A stretch of 64,000 bases of DNA from Amyloporia xantha. Lineage: Eukaryota > Basidiomycota > Agaricomycetes > Polyporales > Adustoporiaceae. The first letter of the stretch is position 1. The number at the start of each line of letters is the position of its first letter. The stretch covers positions 3,596,001 to 3,660,000 of the forward strand of contig JAYKKR010000001.1 of the NCBI GenBank assembly GCA_036971615.1. The letters are read 5' to 3'. The position numbers and the translations under genes are program-made. The notes under the pieces are model-generated. The model made no database searches, had not been told where the DNA came from, and saw only the letters and a program-made list of their open reading frames with translations. Of this stretch, positions 24,633-35,142 are shown in pieces.

Positions 24633-25195
24633 CCATCAATCCCTCAGAAGATACACTCGTGGCCAGTCTAAGAGTCCTGCGGCAGGCTCAGCTGACTCTC
24701 GAGACCAGTTAACTACTCCTGAAGCTGAAAGAACAGAACTATACGAGATGCTTGCAGCGCCCTCATCAACATCTGCTCAAGACACGTCTGAAGTCTACGG
24801 CTTGCTTGAGCTGGGGTCTGAGCAGCTCACCTCCGGTGCACTGGAAATTGAACCCCAGTCCTCATCCGAATGAGTGGAGTATCGCCCTGGAGGCGGTGTA
24901 TAAGAAACTGCGGCTGTTGCAGCAACTCGTGCTCGGCGAGCATGTGGGCCCTTTCGACTGGAACAACATGAACAGGGCTATTGACTGTATCAAGCCCGGC
25001 ATCAAGCATCCAGACGCGCAGCTGCATCAGCTCGACTATATGCATGGGCATTCAGTTCGATGTGCGTGACATCCAAGCGTTCAGATCGTCTCAATGGTTC
25101 CTTAGTCATCATAGGTCTTCCGCAAACAAGCCACAGAGAGTTGCCTTGTACCTGCTCGCAGGTGCACGGCAAGTAAGTGTCTCAGCTCCATGGGG
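24633..25195 (+). pseudogene. decayed tandem copy of the unknown gene at 23091
   Basis: DNA from 24633 (TCAATCCCTCAGAAGATACA) follows the start of the upstream gene closely: CTGCGGCAGGCTCAGCTGAC against CTTGCGGCAGACGCAGCCAA. The frame is broken by stops and shifts. Recognisable protein pieces are ALEAVYKKLRLLQQLVLGEH (against TMEAAYEKVQPLQQFILGEH), QLHQLDYMHG and YLLAGARQVSVSA (against RLLAGARQIGVSA). The middle stretch matching YGHGEYDWGFSP is missing, and the C-terminal exon has no counterpart before about 25200. It reads as a truncated, inactivated duplicate. Confidence 0.75.
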
Positions 25196-26894
25196 GGGGG
25201 AGTTAAGTCTGTTCGCGTATGCGGTAATGGCTTACCCATGATGGATTATTGCCGCATATTACTTGCTAGGCCAAATCGCAGTGCATCGCAGAAGGCTTTC
25301 TGGATTGCATGATTTTGTCCGACATCAATTATCATCAGCGAACACGTGTAACCACCACTCGTTCATTCCATAGCGTGTATATGGACGTAAACGATCAATT
25401 TTGTCTCCGAGTCCAAACGAACATCGCCTGCTGCTGCTGTCGCTTTGACGGGCGCGCGTCAGCAGGCAAGGCTCGTGACTGACGGTTGGCGGCAAGAGCG
25501 GCGGGAGCGGTAGGGATCGCTCCCGCCTACCCGGCAGCCCAATAGCGCCGCCTTTCCGTGCGCTGGCGAAATTGGGCGGCGAGCCAATCGGGCAGCTAGT
25601 ACAAGTGCTCACCGCATGTAGGTTGGGAAGCGGCGTCATAGGCGATTTCGCAGTTTACGGTGCGCAAGACAGACGAGCCAGAATGCATAGATGAGCTATC
25701 TGTTGTCGCAAAGGATCAGGCGTGAGTCATAGCATTGGTGCCTGGTGCCACCATGGGGGTCGAGGGGCTTGTCAGGAGCCACCAACGATCGATGGAGGTA
25801 CGACGGGTGGACGGAAGCAAAGTCAACAGGCCTCCGCGACCATGACTGCGCACATCATGAGCGCTGACGCTGAACAGCTGGGAAGTGCTCATCGTCGGTG
25901 CATCGGACGTAGAGTGCTGTGTCGCCCAGCGTGAGAGCAGCGCATCTTGTTCGCGAGAATACGGGGCGTCTGCCTTACACATGCGACCGGGGCATGAAGG
26001 GATGATGCTGCCACGGTTAAGGTGGATGGTCTCGTGAGGGATGGCCTTGGGACACGCCGTGACTGTTCGTTGAGGCTGATCCGAGGGAGAGACGGTTAGC
26101 TCGCAAGACGTGGGTGGAAGCAGATGGAAGTGATCCTAGTTTGCACCGTGGTTGCTGGGCAGGCTGCCTTCCGCACCTTCCGTGTCTGACTTTGGAGGTC
26201 TTCCTTCTGCTCATGCAATTAAGCCTGTGGACCGCGAATTCGATATCAGCGATAACATCGCGCATTGCACGTTATGTCGTCGAGTGTCAGCCTGTCAAAG
26301 GGAGGTCATGCGCACGTGCGATAAGAGTACACCGAAGACGCGACACAGAAGACGCGCTGACTGACGCTTTGCGGGGTGGATGTCCGATGCGATCGACATT
26401 AGCTTCCGTTTTAGGAAGGTGATTAGCCATATTTGTGTCGGACGAGCATCCCGACTGCTGGGAAGTGAAGGTGAGGGAATTCGGGGGCCGTGGGCTGGCA
26501 GGGGAACTGCGGGTGTAAGGACGAGGAGAGATGTCGGACGAACTCGATTGGTAGAGCCGTCTCCCAAAGTTGCACGGTCCGCACCGATGATTTGCCCCTC
26601 TGGCTGCGACTGCATCCATCCCGCTCGGAGGCGTCCTGATCGATTCATCTCCGGCCCTGACCGCACTGGAAAGCGTTGGGTTAGCGCACATGCCATCTGC
26701 TCAACGTATCTGAGGCTGTCGGCATCCGCCCACGCGCCGCCTCCGACCCGGCGGTACGGTGGATCCCGAGTCTCTCCGTGGGAATCTCGTGAGGTCCCGG
26801 ACGCCTGCGACCCTCCCCAAGCTCTCTGATGATCGATCGGCGAGCGTAATTGCACACACTTCAGAGTTCACGTCTTCGGACGCTCGCTCCTCCG
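25196..26894. other. intergenic, no gene seen
   Basis: About 1.7 kb, upstream of formate dehydrogenase. Overlapping frames of 130-190 codons on both strands (26287-26855) look like chance in GC-rich DNA. Pyrimidine-rich sequence precedes the FDH start. Confidence 0.5.
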
Positions 26895-26902
26895 TATATA
26901 AA
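26895..26902 (+). promoter_or_regulatory. TATA box of formate dehydrogenase
   Basis: TATATAAA lies 94 bp before the FDH start codon and is followed by a CT-rich stretch (about 26930-26985), as often seen before highly expressed fungal genes. Confidence 0.6.
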
Positions 26903-26988
26903 ATGTCCGCGAGAAATCGGCCAAGTCCCCATCCCACTCTCCTCCTCTTCTATCCCATTCACCTCTCGTCCCTCGCACTCTTACCACT

Positions 26989-28338
26989 ATGAAGGTTAGC
27001 ATCGGCCGCATACATCTTGTCTCATAGCAACACTAACTTGCATTCAAGGTTTTAGCTATCTTGTACAAGGGCGGTGAAGCCGCCAAGCAGGAACCCCGCC
27101 TGCTCGGTGCCGTCGAGAACGAGCTCGGTATCCGCAAGTGGTTGGAGTCGCAGGGCCACGAGTACATCGTCTCCGACAGCAAGGAGGGCCCCGACAGCGA
27201 TCTCCAGAAGCACATTGTCGATGTAAGTCTTCTTCATCTCCTCCCCCGCAGTGCCTTAGCTGACTATATGCGCCTCCCAGGCCGACATCGTCATCACCAC
27301 CCCCTTCCATCCCGGTTACATCACCCGTGACCTGATCAACAAGGCACGTACCCGCGCATATAGTCACGTTTTCTCTTCATAGACTTACCTTGCTATACAG
27401 GCCAAGAACCTCAAGGTCTGCGTGACTGCCGGTGTCGGTTCCGACCACGTCGACCTCAACGCCGCTGTCGAGCGCAAGATCCAGGTTCTCGAGGTCACTG
27501 GCTCCAACGTCACCTCCGTCGCTGAGCACGTCGTCATGAGCATCCTCCTGCTCGTCCGCAACTTCGTCCCCGCACACGAGATGATCGAGCGCGGTGACTG
27601 GATGGTCTCCGACGTCGCCCGTAACGCGTTCGACCTTGAGGGCAAGGTCGTCGGCACCATCGGTGCTGGCCGTATCGGTTTCCGTGTCCTTCAGCGTCTC
27701 CTGCCCTTCGGCACCAAGGAGCACCTCTACTACGACTACGCTCCTCTTCCCGAGGGTATGTCTTCTACTAATGGTTTTCTGTTCCGCGTTTAACACCGTA
27801 TCATTAGCCGCTGCGAAGGAGGTCAACGCTCGCCGCGTCGAGGACCTCAAGGAGATGGTTGCGCAGTGCGACGTTGTCACCGTCAACTGCCCGCTCCACG
27901 AGGGAACCATCGGCCTCGTCAACGCCGACCTCCTCAAGCACTTCAAGAAGGTACGTGCGCCATACGCCTAATCCTTGCCCGCTTCTCACATCTCCTTTGC
28001 AGGGTGCATGGCTCGTCAACACCGCTCGTGGTGCCATCTGCGACAAGGACGCCGTCGCCGCTGCGCTCAAGAGCGGTCAGATCCGCGGCTACGCCGGCGA
28101 CGTGTGGAACGTCCAGCCCGCGCCCAAGGACCACGTCTGGCGCACGATGAAGAACTCTCTCGGCGGTGGCAACGGCATGGTTCCCCACTACTCCGGAACC
28201 ACCCTCGACGCCCAGGCCCGCTACGCCGCGGGCACGCGCGACATCCTCGAGAACTTCTTCACCGGCAAGCCCCAGATCCCCGCCAACATCATCGTGGGTG
28301 TCGGCAAGTACGAGTCGAAGGCGTACGGCAAGCGCTAG
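26989..28338 (+). CDS. FDH1: NAD-dependent formate dehydrogenase
   Basis: Exons 26989-26994, 27049-27222, 27281-27343, 27401-27755, 27808-27950 and 28003-28338 join to 358 residues, the normal family length. The enzyme oxidises formate to CO2 with NAD+ in the cytosol; in wood-decay fungi it is often linked to oxalate breakdown. The NAD-binding motif GAGRIG lies near residue 169, the substrate Arg is in NTARGAICD (about residue 256), Gln is in NVQPAPKDH (about 285) and the catalytic His is in VPHYSGTT (about 309). Exon 1 codes only for Met-Lys. The intron after exon 3 (27344-27400) must use a GC donor (AAG|GCACGT) to keep the frame in LINKAKNLKV. A TATA box lies 94 bp upstream. Confidence 0.96.
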
Positions 28339-29364
28339 AGTGCTGCGCTGCGCCGCGCGGTGGCGAGGTGTAAGATCCGTCATCGTGTAATGGCCGTCAC
28401 CAAGTAGCAAAATGTACTGTATCCACCCCTCTTGTAGCTGTAATGCAAATGGTCGCGGTTTTGGTGTAACTCTTGTGGTGTGATGAAATTGTTTGCGAGA
28501 TTTGGCCATAGCTATCGGGTGGTAAGATATTTTCATCATTGAGGGAGGCAGGTCATTCAACGGACGTGCCGGGCCAAGAGACCTGTTTCATTTTGCGAGG
28601 TTGATGAAACGACATTGTTTTTTCATTGCTGCTGCACGATGCAACTACTTGACCTGATGCTCCGACGCGCTTCAAACCGCGCTGGTGGTCCCCGTGATGA
28701 GTGGCCCCGCTGTCAAACGTTGATATCTCGCCCGGCGCGATGTCTCCAGATTCGATGACAATGTCCATCAGATTGGACATATGTATCTCTTGACATGCTT
28801 GGTCAATAAAAGCTCATATCTTGCTTATCGGGATGGGAAGCCTGAGACCCATCGCACTTCGCATTCTGTGAGTCGTTCGCGACTGCGTACATTTTTTGTC
28901 TTCTAGACACGGTCAGCGAAAAACAAGCGGATACACAGCGGTGTACAGGTTCACGACCGGAATTTCTGAAGCGTTCGAGTATTTCGAGGATCATTTCGCG
29001 AGGGCGTCGGTCAGCAGCGTGTAAGACAGCTCGAAAATCGAACCGCGAGTCCGCGACTCAGCCCAGAGCCACGTCGGGAAAGCGGAACGTCACGATCACG
29101 TGATCGCGATACATCGATCACGGGCGATTGCAGGCGTGCTGACCCAGTAGCATCATTTTTCTAGGGAAGACTTGGTGTCTTCTCTTCATTACAATCATCT
29201 GCGTACTCGGGCAGGATTACTGTTCAGAAGGAGGTTGGTCTCACTGAGCTCTTGCGCGTAAGTGCTATCTAATTGATAATTTGACTCGGATAGTCATACT
29301 ACAAATATTGTGAAGTCTAGATCACATTATTACACAAGTTGAAAGCATTTCGCTCGAGCGGACA
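28339..29364. other. intergenic between FDH and the F-box gene
   Basis: Includes the FDH 3' region and the F-box upstream region. A 12-bp palindrome GATCACGTGATC at 29094-29105 contains a CACGTG core. No gene seen. Confidence 0.5.
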
Positions 29365-31157
29365 ATGATGGAGAGCATGTATATTACCCATACGGCGGAG
29401 CAATTGTTTACGAGTTTGGAAGAGCAAGCGGGACTAATGAGGTACGTGACGTTCTTCCGCTGGCAGAACAGCACGTTATGATCTCATTGCGCTATTTCAG
29501 TTCCGAATCAGTTAGTATTTCAATTGAAATTTTTTTCTTGCTCTGATGTCTGTGGTTTAAGCTTTGTGCTCTAGAGAAGACTCTTGCGGCATGCATGGCG
29601 CTTGTCAAACGAGCCTGCAATTCGCTTCGACCCGTGAATACTTTGCCTGCCGAGGTGCTAGGACTCATTTTTGGATATATCCCGGAACAAATTGCATTTC
29701 TACAGACGATCAACGGAATGTGGCAGTCAACGGTCGTGAATAACAGTGATTTGGTCGCGGTGACACATGTATGCCACCAATGGCGTGAGGTTGCCTTGAG
29801 CATCCCCGCGCTTTGGAAAGACATCTCGGACCTGAACATGGGTGCTCCTCCACAGGAAGTACTATTCCGGAGATCCAAGACGATGCCTTTGAAGATTTTC
29901 ATCAATAGGTTGGGGTCGCAGACGGCACAACTACTCTTATCCCATGGCTCACGTATCAAAGAGCTGTATTGGTTCAACATCGATTATCCGGGACACTGGC
30001 CTTATCTCTCATTCCCTGCTCCCAATCTCGAGCAACTCAGCATTCAATATACTCCTGGCACGGATCCCGATGGTCCAGAGACCCATGCTCGCCTTCCGAA
30101 TACCTTTTTTGATGGACAAACACCTCGCTTGCGACGTCTCTGTCTTCTTGGGGTGCCCTGGATCCCATGCAATCAGTTTCAATCCCTTAATTTCCTCCAA
30201 CTCGATTGTGAATATCATCGGCCCCTGATGTCCGATCTTGTATCTCTGCTTTCCGGCAGTCCGAATCTGGTGGACATCATCCTCTGTATCCGTGACTTCG
30301 ACTTCGCCGCGTCAGTCGGCATCCTCGAAAAGGATGATCGTGTAGTTTCTCTGCCCCATCTGCGGAGGCTCCTATTTCGCGACATGTATCACCTCGAGAT
30401 TGCTAATATCTTGTCGCATCTGGATCTTCAAGTCACCACGGCAGTGCGACTCTCCCAGCAGCGCCTTTGGTCACAGGGCCTTCTGCTGCAAGCACTGGCG
30501 TCTCTACCTCCTGTCCAAAGTGCGACCAAACTATTCCTCAGGCAAGGAGACGTACATTTCGCAATATCTGTCGTTGGTCCCTCAGCGGGCGTTCATATTG
30601 ATTACATCTCAACCGACGGCGACCCCAGAACGGTGCTGTCGGCCATCATCCCTGTCGGCGAAATCACAGAACTGTGGTTCCTGGACAGTCAAAACTTGGG
30701 CCCTCGCAAGGACGGCCGAACTCATACATTTATTCGACACTTCCTCCAGAGCCTCCCGGCCTTGAAGTTGTTGGCAGTCTATGATTATGACCTTCAGGCG
30801 ACCATTAAAGCTCTCATATCACTGAGAACCGAAGGCCGGCTTCGCTGTCATGAGCTTACATCCTTGGTCGTCATTTTCACTCGTAACGCCTGGATCTCCG
30901 AAGCCCGCACGATACAGATGCTTGCCGCATCACACGGACAACTCTCATTCACACATTTAATCGTCGAGTTCTCAGAATACCAGGAGCCTGACCAGCCTTG
31001 CATTACGCCCGATAGTTGGTCGCAGCTGACAAGTCACTTCGATTCCGTGGTGTTCAGCCCAGTTGAAAGTTTGCAAGCACCGAGCATCTCGATGCCGGAT
31101 GTTTGCACTACTGAGGGCCATATGTGGTGGCCGTCATGGAAGTCTTATAACATCTAG
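29365..31157 (+). CDS. F-box protein, 560 residues
   Basis: Exons 29365-29441, 29501-29510 (only 10 nt) and 29562-31157 join to 560 residues. The F-box is seen as LRPVNTLPAEVLGLIFGYIP followed by VTHVCHQWREVALSIPALWK. This opening, with a coiled segment before it (HTAEQLFTSLEEQAGL), is typical of the large F-box families of Agaricomycetes. The rest resembles a loose leucine-rich repeat fold without clear repeats. F-box proteins carry substrates to SCF ubiquitin ligases; the substrate is unknown. An ATG at 29595 in the long exon would give a shorter product, but the three-exon start restores the usual leader before the F-box. Confidence 0.85.
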
Positions 31158-31562
31158 AGTGGGAGATGGTACAGGTGGGAGGACTTAAATATTTGCGAGT
31201 CAGACCCGGGCATGAGCGGGAGGTAGGGGTGTGGGGACATCATTCGCAACGCGAACTACACATACGGTGACGCTGTAGTCGACTCTGCAAGGTCGATGCC
31301 CGGCCTTTCATGCTATCATGTCTTGACTTGACTTGAACCATAGCACCTCATGCCGGTGATAGACACCACTTTCTGGATATCGAAAGGATGACTTGTTATG
31401 CGCAACGAGATTCGCACTTCGACTCAAATCACTGATAAAACGGTGAAGAAATTTATAGTACATTACATGAAACCAACAAGTCACGGGAATCTGGACAGGG
31501 CATTAGAATGCGCTGGGACTGCCTACTAACTGCAGGTGTGTTGAGTATTGCGGCCAATACTC
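31158..31562. other. convergent intergenic region
   Basis: About 400 bp between the stops of the F-box gene and the CDK paralogue; probably two 3' untranslated regions. No gene seen. Confidence 0.5.
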
Positions 31563-32921
31563 TCAGTTATAGCCAGACGGCTGCGTGGGCGGCGGCCGAC
31601 TCCGAGATCGCGCCGTGGTCATGGAGAGGGCTCGAGCCCTCGCGTTTGGTACTGTGTGCATTGCTGTCGTACATGCTTGCGTGCTATCGCGACGCGCGGG
31701 ATGAGGGGTCGCAGACCTGATGAACGTTGGAGCTGATGCCTGTACCTGCGTGGCTTGTGCCGTCTGGGCCTGTCTTTGAGACTGCTGCTGGTATGACCAT
31801 GTGTAATGAAGATCCGCCTGGACGGATGTCGTGATGTAAGAATGTTGGAGTGCCTCACAGGCGGAAATACGCTCAGAAGGGTCAAACTGCAAGAGGCGAT
31901 CGAGGAGGTCGATTGCTCCGTCTGGGCTGTGTGAGCATCTTGGATACTAGAAAGACGAGGTGCAACGTGCCTGAAGATGCTTCCTTTGGGAGGATTTTCT
32001 GGAAAGGGACTCTAGGATAATGAGGATAATCTGTGCGCGGTCTTTCGACTTCCTGCACAATATAAACAGCTTTACCAAATGTCAGTACAAGGGAGGCCTA
32101 ATTCGCTCACTCCTTCAATAGCAACCTTCTTCAATATGTCATCTGCTGGGGTTCCGATAATATGCATGATAGTTGAAAGCTGGTTTTGTTCCCCTCCGGG
32201 AAAGAGTGGATTACCCATAATCATCTCAGCGAATATACAACCGCAGGACCATATGTCAATCGGTGTGCCGTGCTTTCGAGATCCCATCAGAAGATCAGGA
32301 GCACGGTACCATAGTGTGACAACCTAAAGGACAGAATAAACACAGTGAAAAGATCGGAAATGAACACACAAACCTCGATAGAAGACTTCTGAGCAAAACC
32401 GAGCGGTGCCGCCAACCCGAAGTCACATAGCTTCAACTCGCCGCTTTTATTGATCAGCAGATTGTCTGGTTTGAGATCCCGATGCATGATATTGTTCTCG
32501 TGGCAATACGCAGTTCCGGCGAGTAGCTGGCGCATAAAACTCTTAATTGTCGCGGGATCGAGAATGCCGCCACGCGATTTCATATACTTCCTGAGATCGC
32601 ATTCGCAGTATTCAAGCAAGAGACGTAATCTGACTTCGTCCTGGTATACATCGTATAGCCGCGCAATGTTGGGATGTTCCAGTTGCTTCATAAGGCAGAC
32701 TTCACGTATCGACGTGAACGGTATGCCATCTTCGACCTCGTAGCGGACCTCTTTTATTGCAAAAATTTTGTTTGTATTCCGCGATCTTGCCTTGAAATCA
32801 TGTACATGTAAATATTGAGCTATGTTGCTTAGTTTCAGAAAAATACCTGGTAGACCTTGGCGTAATTGCCTCCGCCTGTATCATCCGTGAGCTGCCAAGC
32901 AGACAACAAGAACGAAATCAT
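31563..32921 (-). CDS. cyclin-dependent kinase, divergent Pho85 paralogue
   Basis: Exons 32921-32847, 32790-32374, 32323-32111, 32052-31967 and 31926-31563 join to 384 residues. Kinase motifs are complete: catalytic Lys in FAIKEV (about residue 38), [10 protein letters not shown] (HRD about 128-130), CDFGLA (DFG about 148-150), [23 protein letters not shown]. The cyclin-contact helix reads PFTSIRE where Pho85 has PSTAIRE, and the glycine loop reads [11 protein letters not shown] rather than [10 protein letters not shown]. Introns fall after VY(Q), SSIE and IEG, matching PHO85 in this window. A Gln/Ala/Ser-rich tail of about 80 residues follows the kinase fold. It is probably an active CDK from a Pho85 duplication; cyclin and targets are unknown. 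The start at 32921 is the only in-frame ATG before the loop. Confidence 0.88.
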
Positions 32922-33053
32922 TTGTACCTATTTCTTCCAGCTGTAAAGGGTATCAGCGTACAAAAAGGATGTTACACTGAATTGGGCTTCCCTGAATACA
33001 ATCACGTATCTTAGGGCCCTCCGCGACATTACGGTTATCTGGCGCATGACGTA

Positions 33054-33081
33054 CAGTGGCGGCCAAAAGTAATGCCCGCGC
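33054..33081 (+). repeat. Tc1 left terminal inverted repeat
   Basis: 28 bp, exact inverse of 34618-34645. It is followed by an alternating CG run (GCGCGCGCGC) that the right end lacks. Confidence 0.93.
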
Positions 33082-33374
33082 GCGCGCGCATCGAATAAGC
33101 TGCTTACACAATTGAATCACACGCTTTCTACTGATAATTATGCACTTATATACGTGGCTATGGACGTCGAGAACAGAATATAAAAACTTCTAAGAAATTC
33201 AGAAAGTGACCAACCTGGGGCAAGTGAATCCGCGCGGAGAATGCCGGAAGTCATGTCACATGTCATGTCGCGGTCATGCCAGTTGGCACAAACGCGCCTC
33301 GTTAACGACTCACTTCACTCTGAACACACGCATATCACGTCTCCCTTATACCATCCCTATAATTCTACACTAAT

Positions 33375-34391
33375 ATGGTTCTTTGTACGCCCACCAAAAA
33401 GGCTCGTATCGTCCTCTACCGGGAGCAAGGCAAGAGCTTCACCGACATTGGCCACATCCTTGGAATCGACCGCCGAACCGTTGCGCGCAACTGGGCATGT
33501 GTGCGTGACACACATGACTACTATGCCATGAAGTCAAAATCCGGTCGTCCCAAGCGGTTAGATTGTCGTGCACTTCGTCGTGCAGCCCGGGCCATAACGA
33601 GTGGCTTTGCACGAGATGCAACCGACCTCCAGCGGCGGATGTTTCCAGATGTCAGTGCCCGAACTGTTCGCCGCGAGCTCTGTAGCATCGGGTTGAATGG
33701 TAGGATCCGTCGAAAGAAGCCTTTCTTGACAAAATCACACGTGGCGCAGCGAAAGGTTTGGGCCAAGGGGTTTCTGGAGTGGACGGAGAAGAACTGGGAG
33801 CTGGTGGTCTTCTCTGACGAGTCCAAATTCAATCTTTTTGGCTCTGATGGTCGCCATTATTGCAGGAGAAGGGTTGGGGAGGAATTCCTGGAGAGAAATG
33901 TTGATAAGAAGGTGAAACATGGCGGTGGTAGTCTCATGGTCTGGGGCTGCATCACATCGAAAGGGACAGGGCGGCTCCACCGCATCGATGGCAACTTGAC
34001 TGCAGCCCAATACTGCAATATTCTCTCCAAATCCCTCCTGGGTACCCTATCCGACCATTCCCTTTCACCTCGCACCATTATTTTTCAGCAGGATAATGAT
34101 CCAAAGCACATGTCCCGTGCAGCCACCACCTGGTTTGAAGAACACAACATCATTGTTCTCCCGTGGCCTCCTTCCTCCCCTGACATGAACATCATAGAAC
34201 ATGCCTGGAACCTCCTAGACCACAGAATTCGTGCTCGCACACCTCTCCCGCAGAATCTCGATCAACTTTGGCTCATGTTGAAGGAGGAGTGGGAGCGGTT
34301 GGATCTGGACACTATTAAGGAGTTATACAGGTCGATGCCAAATCGTCTACAGGCCCTAGATGATGCTCGTGGATCCTATACAAAGTACTAA
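33375..34391 (+). CDS. Tc1 family DD34E transposase
   Basis: A single open frame of 338 residues without introns. The N-terminal half carries a paired helix-turn-helix DNA-binding region (KKARIVLYREQGKSFTDIGH ... DRRTVARNW) and a GRPKR AT-hook-like link. The catalytic acids are Asp in FSDESKFNLF (residue 148), Asp in FQQDNDPKH (240) and Glu in MNIIEHAW (275). There are 34 residues between the last two, so the type is DD34E. GGGSLMVWGC is also typical. Length and motifs are complete, so the enzyme could be active. It would cut and paste the element at TA sites. Confidence 0.96.
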   Translation: MVLCTPTKKARIVLYREQGKSFTDIGHILGIDRRTVARNWACVRDTHDYYAMKSKSGRPKRLDCRALRRAARAITSGFARDATDLQRRMFPDVSARTVRRELCSIGLNGRIRRKKPFLTKSHVAQRKVWAKGFLEWTEKNWELVVFSDESKFNLFGSDGRHYCRRRVGEEFLERNVDKKVKHGGGSLMVWGCITSKGTGRLHRIDGNLTAAQYCNILSKSLLGTLSDHSLSPRTIIFQQDNDPKHMSRAATTWFEEHNIIVLPWPPSSPDMNIIEHAWNLLDHRIRARTPLPQNLDQLWLMLKEEWERLDLDTIKELYRSMPNRLQALDDARGSYTKY

Positions 34392-34617
34392 ACTTTTTTT
34401 CACTCATTTTGCCATTTATCCCTGTTTTATTCTCGATGCTACTGTTATAAGCACTCTATTTAGATACAACCACTCGTTTGATTCCTCCATAGCTCAGTCA
34501 AATTGAATTAATTTTCTACTGTACTTTGGACACACAATATAGTCATAGTCTAGTCCGTTTGTGTGAAAAAAGAATTGTGTGATATGAAGGTGATCGCCCA
34601 TTATGGCAATTTGGTAA

Positions 34618-34645
34618 GCGCGGGCATTACTTTTGGCCGCCACTG
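34618..34645 (-). repeat. Tc1 right terminal inverted repeat
   Basis: 28 bp, exact inverse of the left repeat at 33054-33081, followed by the TA target copy. Confidence 0.93.
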
Positions 34646-34647
34646 TA

Positions 34648-35142
34648 TGAAATCCATGGGCAACCGGTAGAATATGATGTTGACGGAACAGACGGTATAA
34701 AATTAAAGCCGCTCGTACCAAGAGAGAGCTCTTCGATATGTGCGATCCTAGGATGGATGCAGCGTATGTAAAGACAAGCTCAAGAGTATGCGGTCGTGGC
34801 GTCAAGGAGTCCAGTACTGTAATGAAGAGCCCATGGGGAGCTGCAGGTACATGTTTTTATACGCAGCTGTCGTCGCGACGACTATCATGCAGCACAGCCC
34901 TATTTGAGTCATGTAACTATTGTTGAGGTAGTGTAGGTAGAGGAATATCCAGATAGAGGGATATCCAGCCGACAGACAGAATGACGGGGTACTGTACAAA
35001 CTTCAGAGAAGACAGAAGCGCCCATCATGATCGAAATTCGAGTGATTGATGCCACGTGACCTAAAATGGGATGCGCCCAAGATTTTTCTGCACACAAGCA
35101 GGGAACGACTGAACTCTGCATTCGAGGTCGACATCGTTCTTT
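34648..35142. other. intergenic between Tc1 and UTP5
   Basis: About 500 bp; should include the UTP5 promoter and whatever lay next to the transposon target. No gene seen. Confidence 0.5.

Larger units (their letters stand above)
33054..34645 (+). mobile_element. Tc1-type DNA transposon, apparently intact
   Basis: A 1592-bp element with perfect 28-bp terminal inverted repeats starting CAGTGGCGGCCAAAAGTAAT, flanked by TA at 33052-33053 and 34646-34647, the normal Tc1/mariner target. It contains one full transposase. Its left end lies 132 bp upstream of the start codon of the CDK paralogue. Perfect repeats plus an open transposase suggest recent, possibly continuing activity. Confidence 0.95.

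Noticed and set aside
26295..26855. 186-codon minus-strand frame upstream of FDH
   Set aside because: No domain, overlapped by an equally long frame on the other strand in GC-rich DNA, and placed in the FDH promoter region.
27377..28560. Long minus-strand frames across FDH
   Set aside because: Antisense shadows of a strongly biased coding sequence.
31963..31972. GC donor in the CDK paralogue (TCAG|GCACGT)
   Set aside because: A GT donor four bases on (GGCAC|GTTGCA) fits the phase of the next exon, while the GC choice does not.
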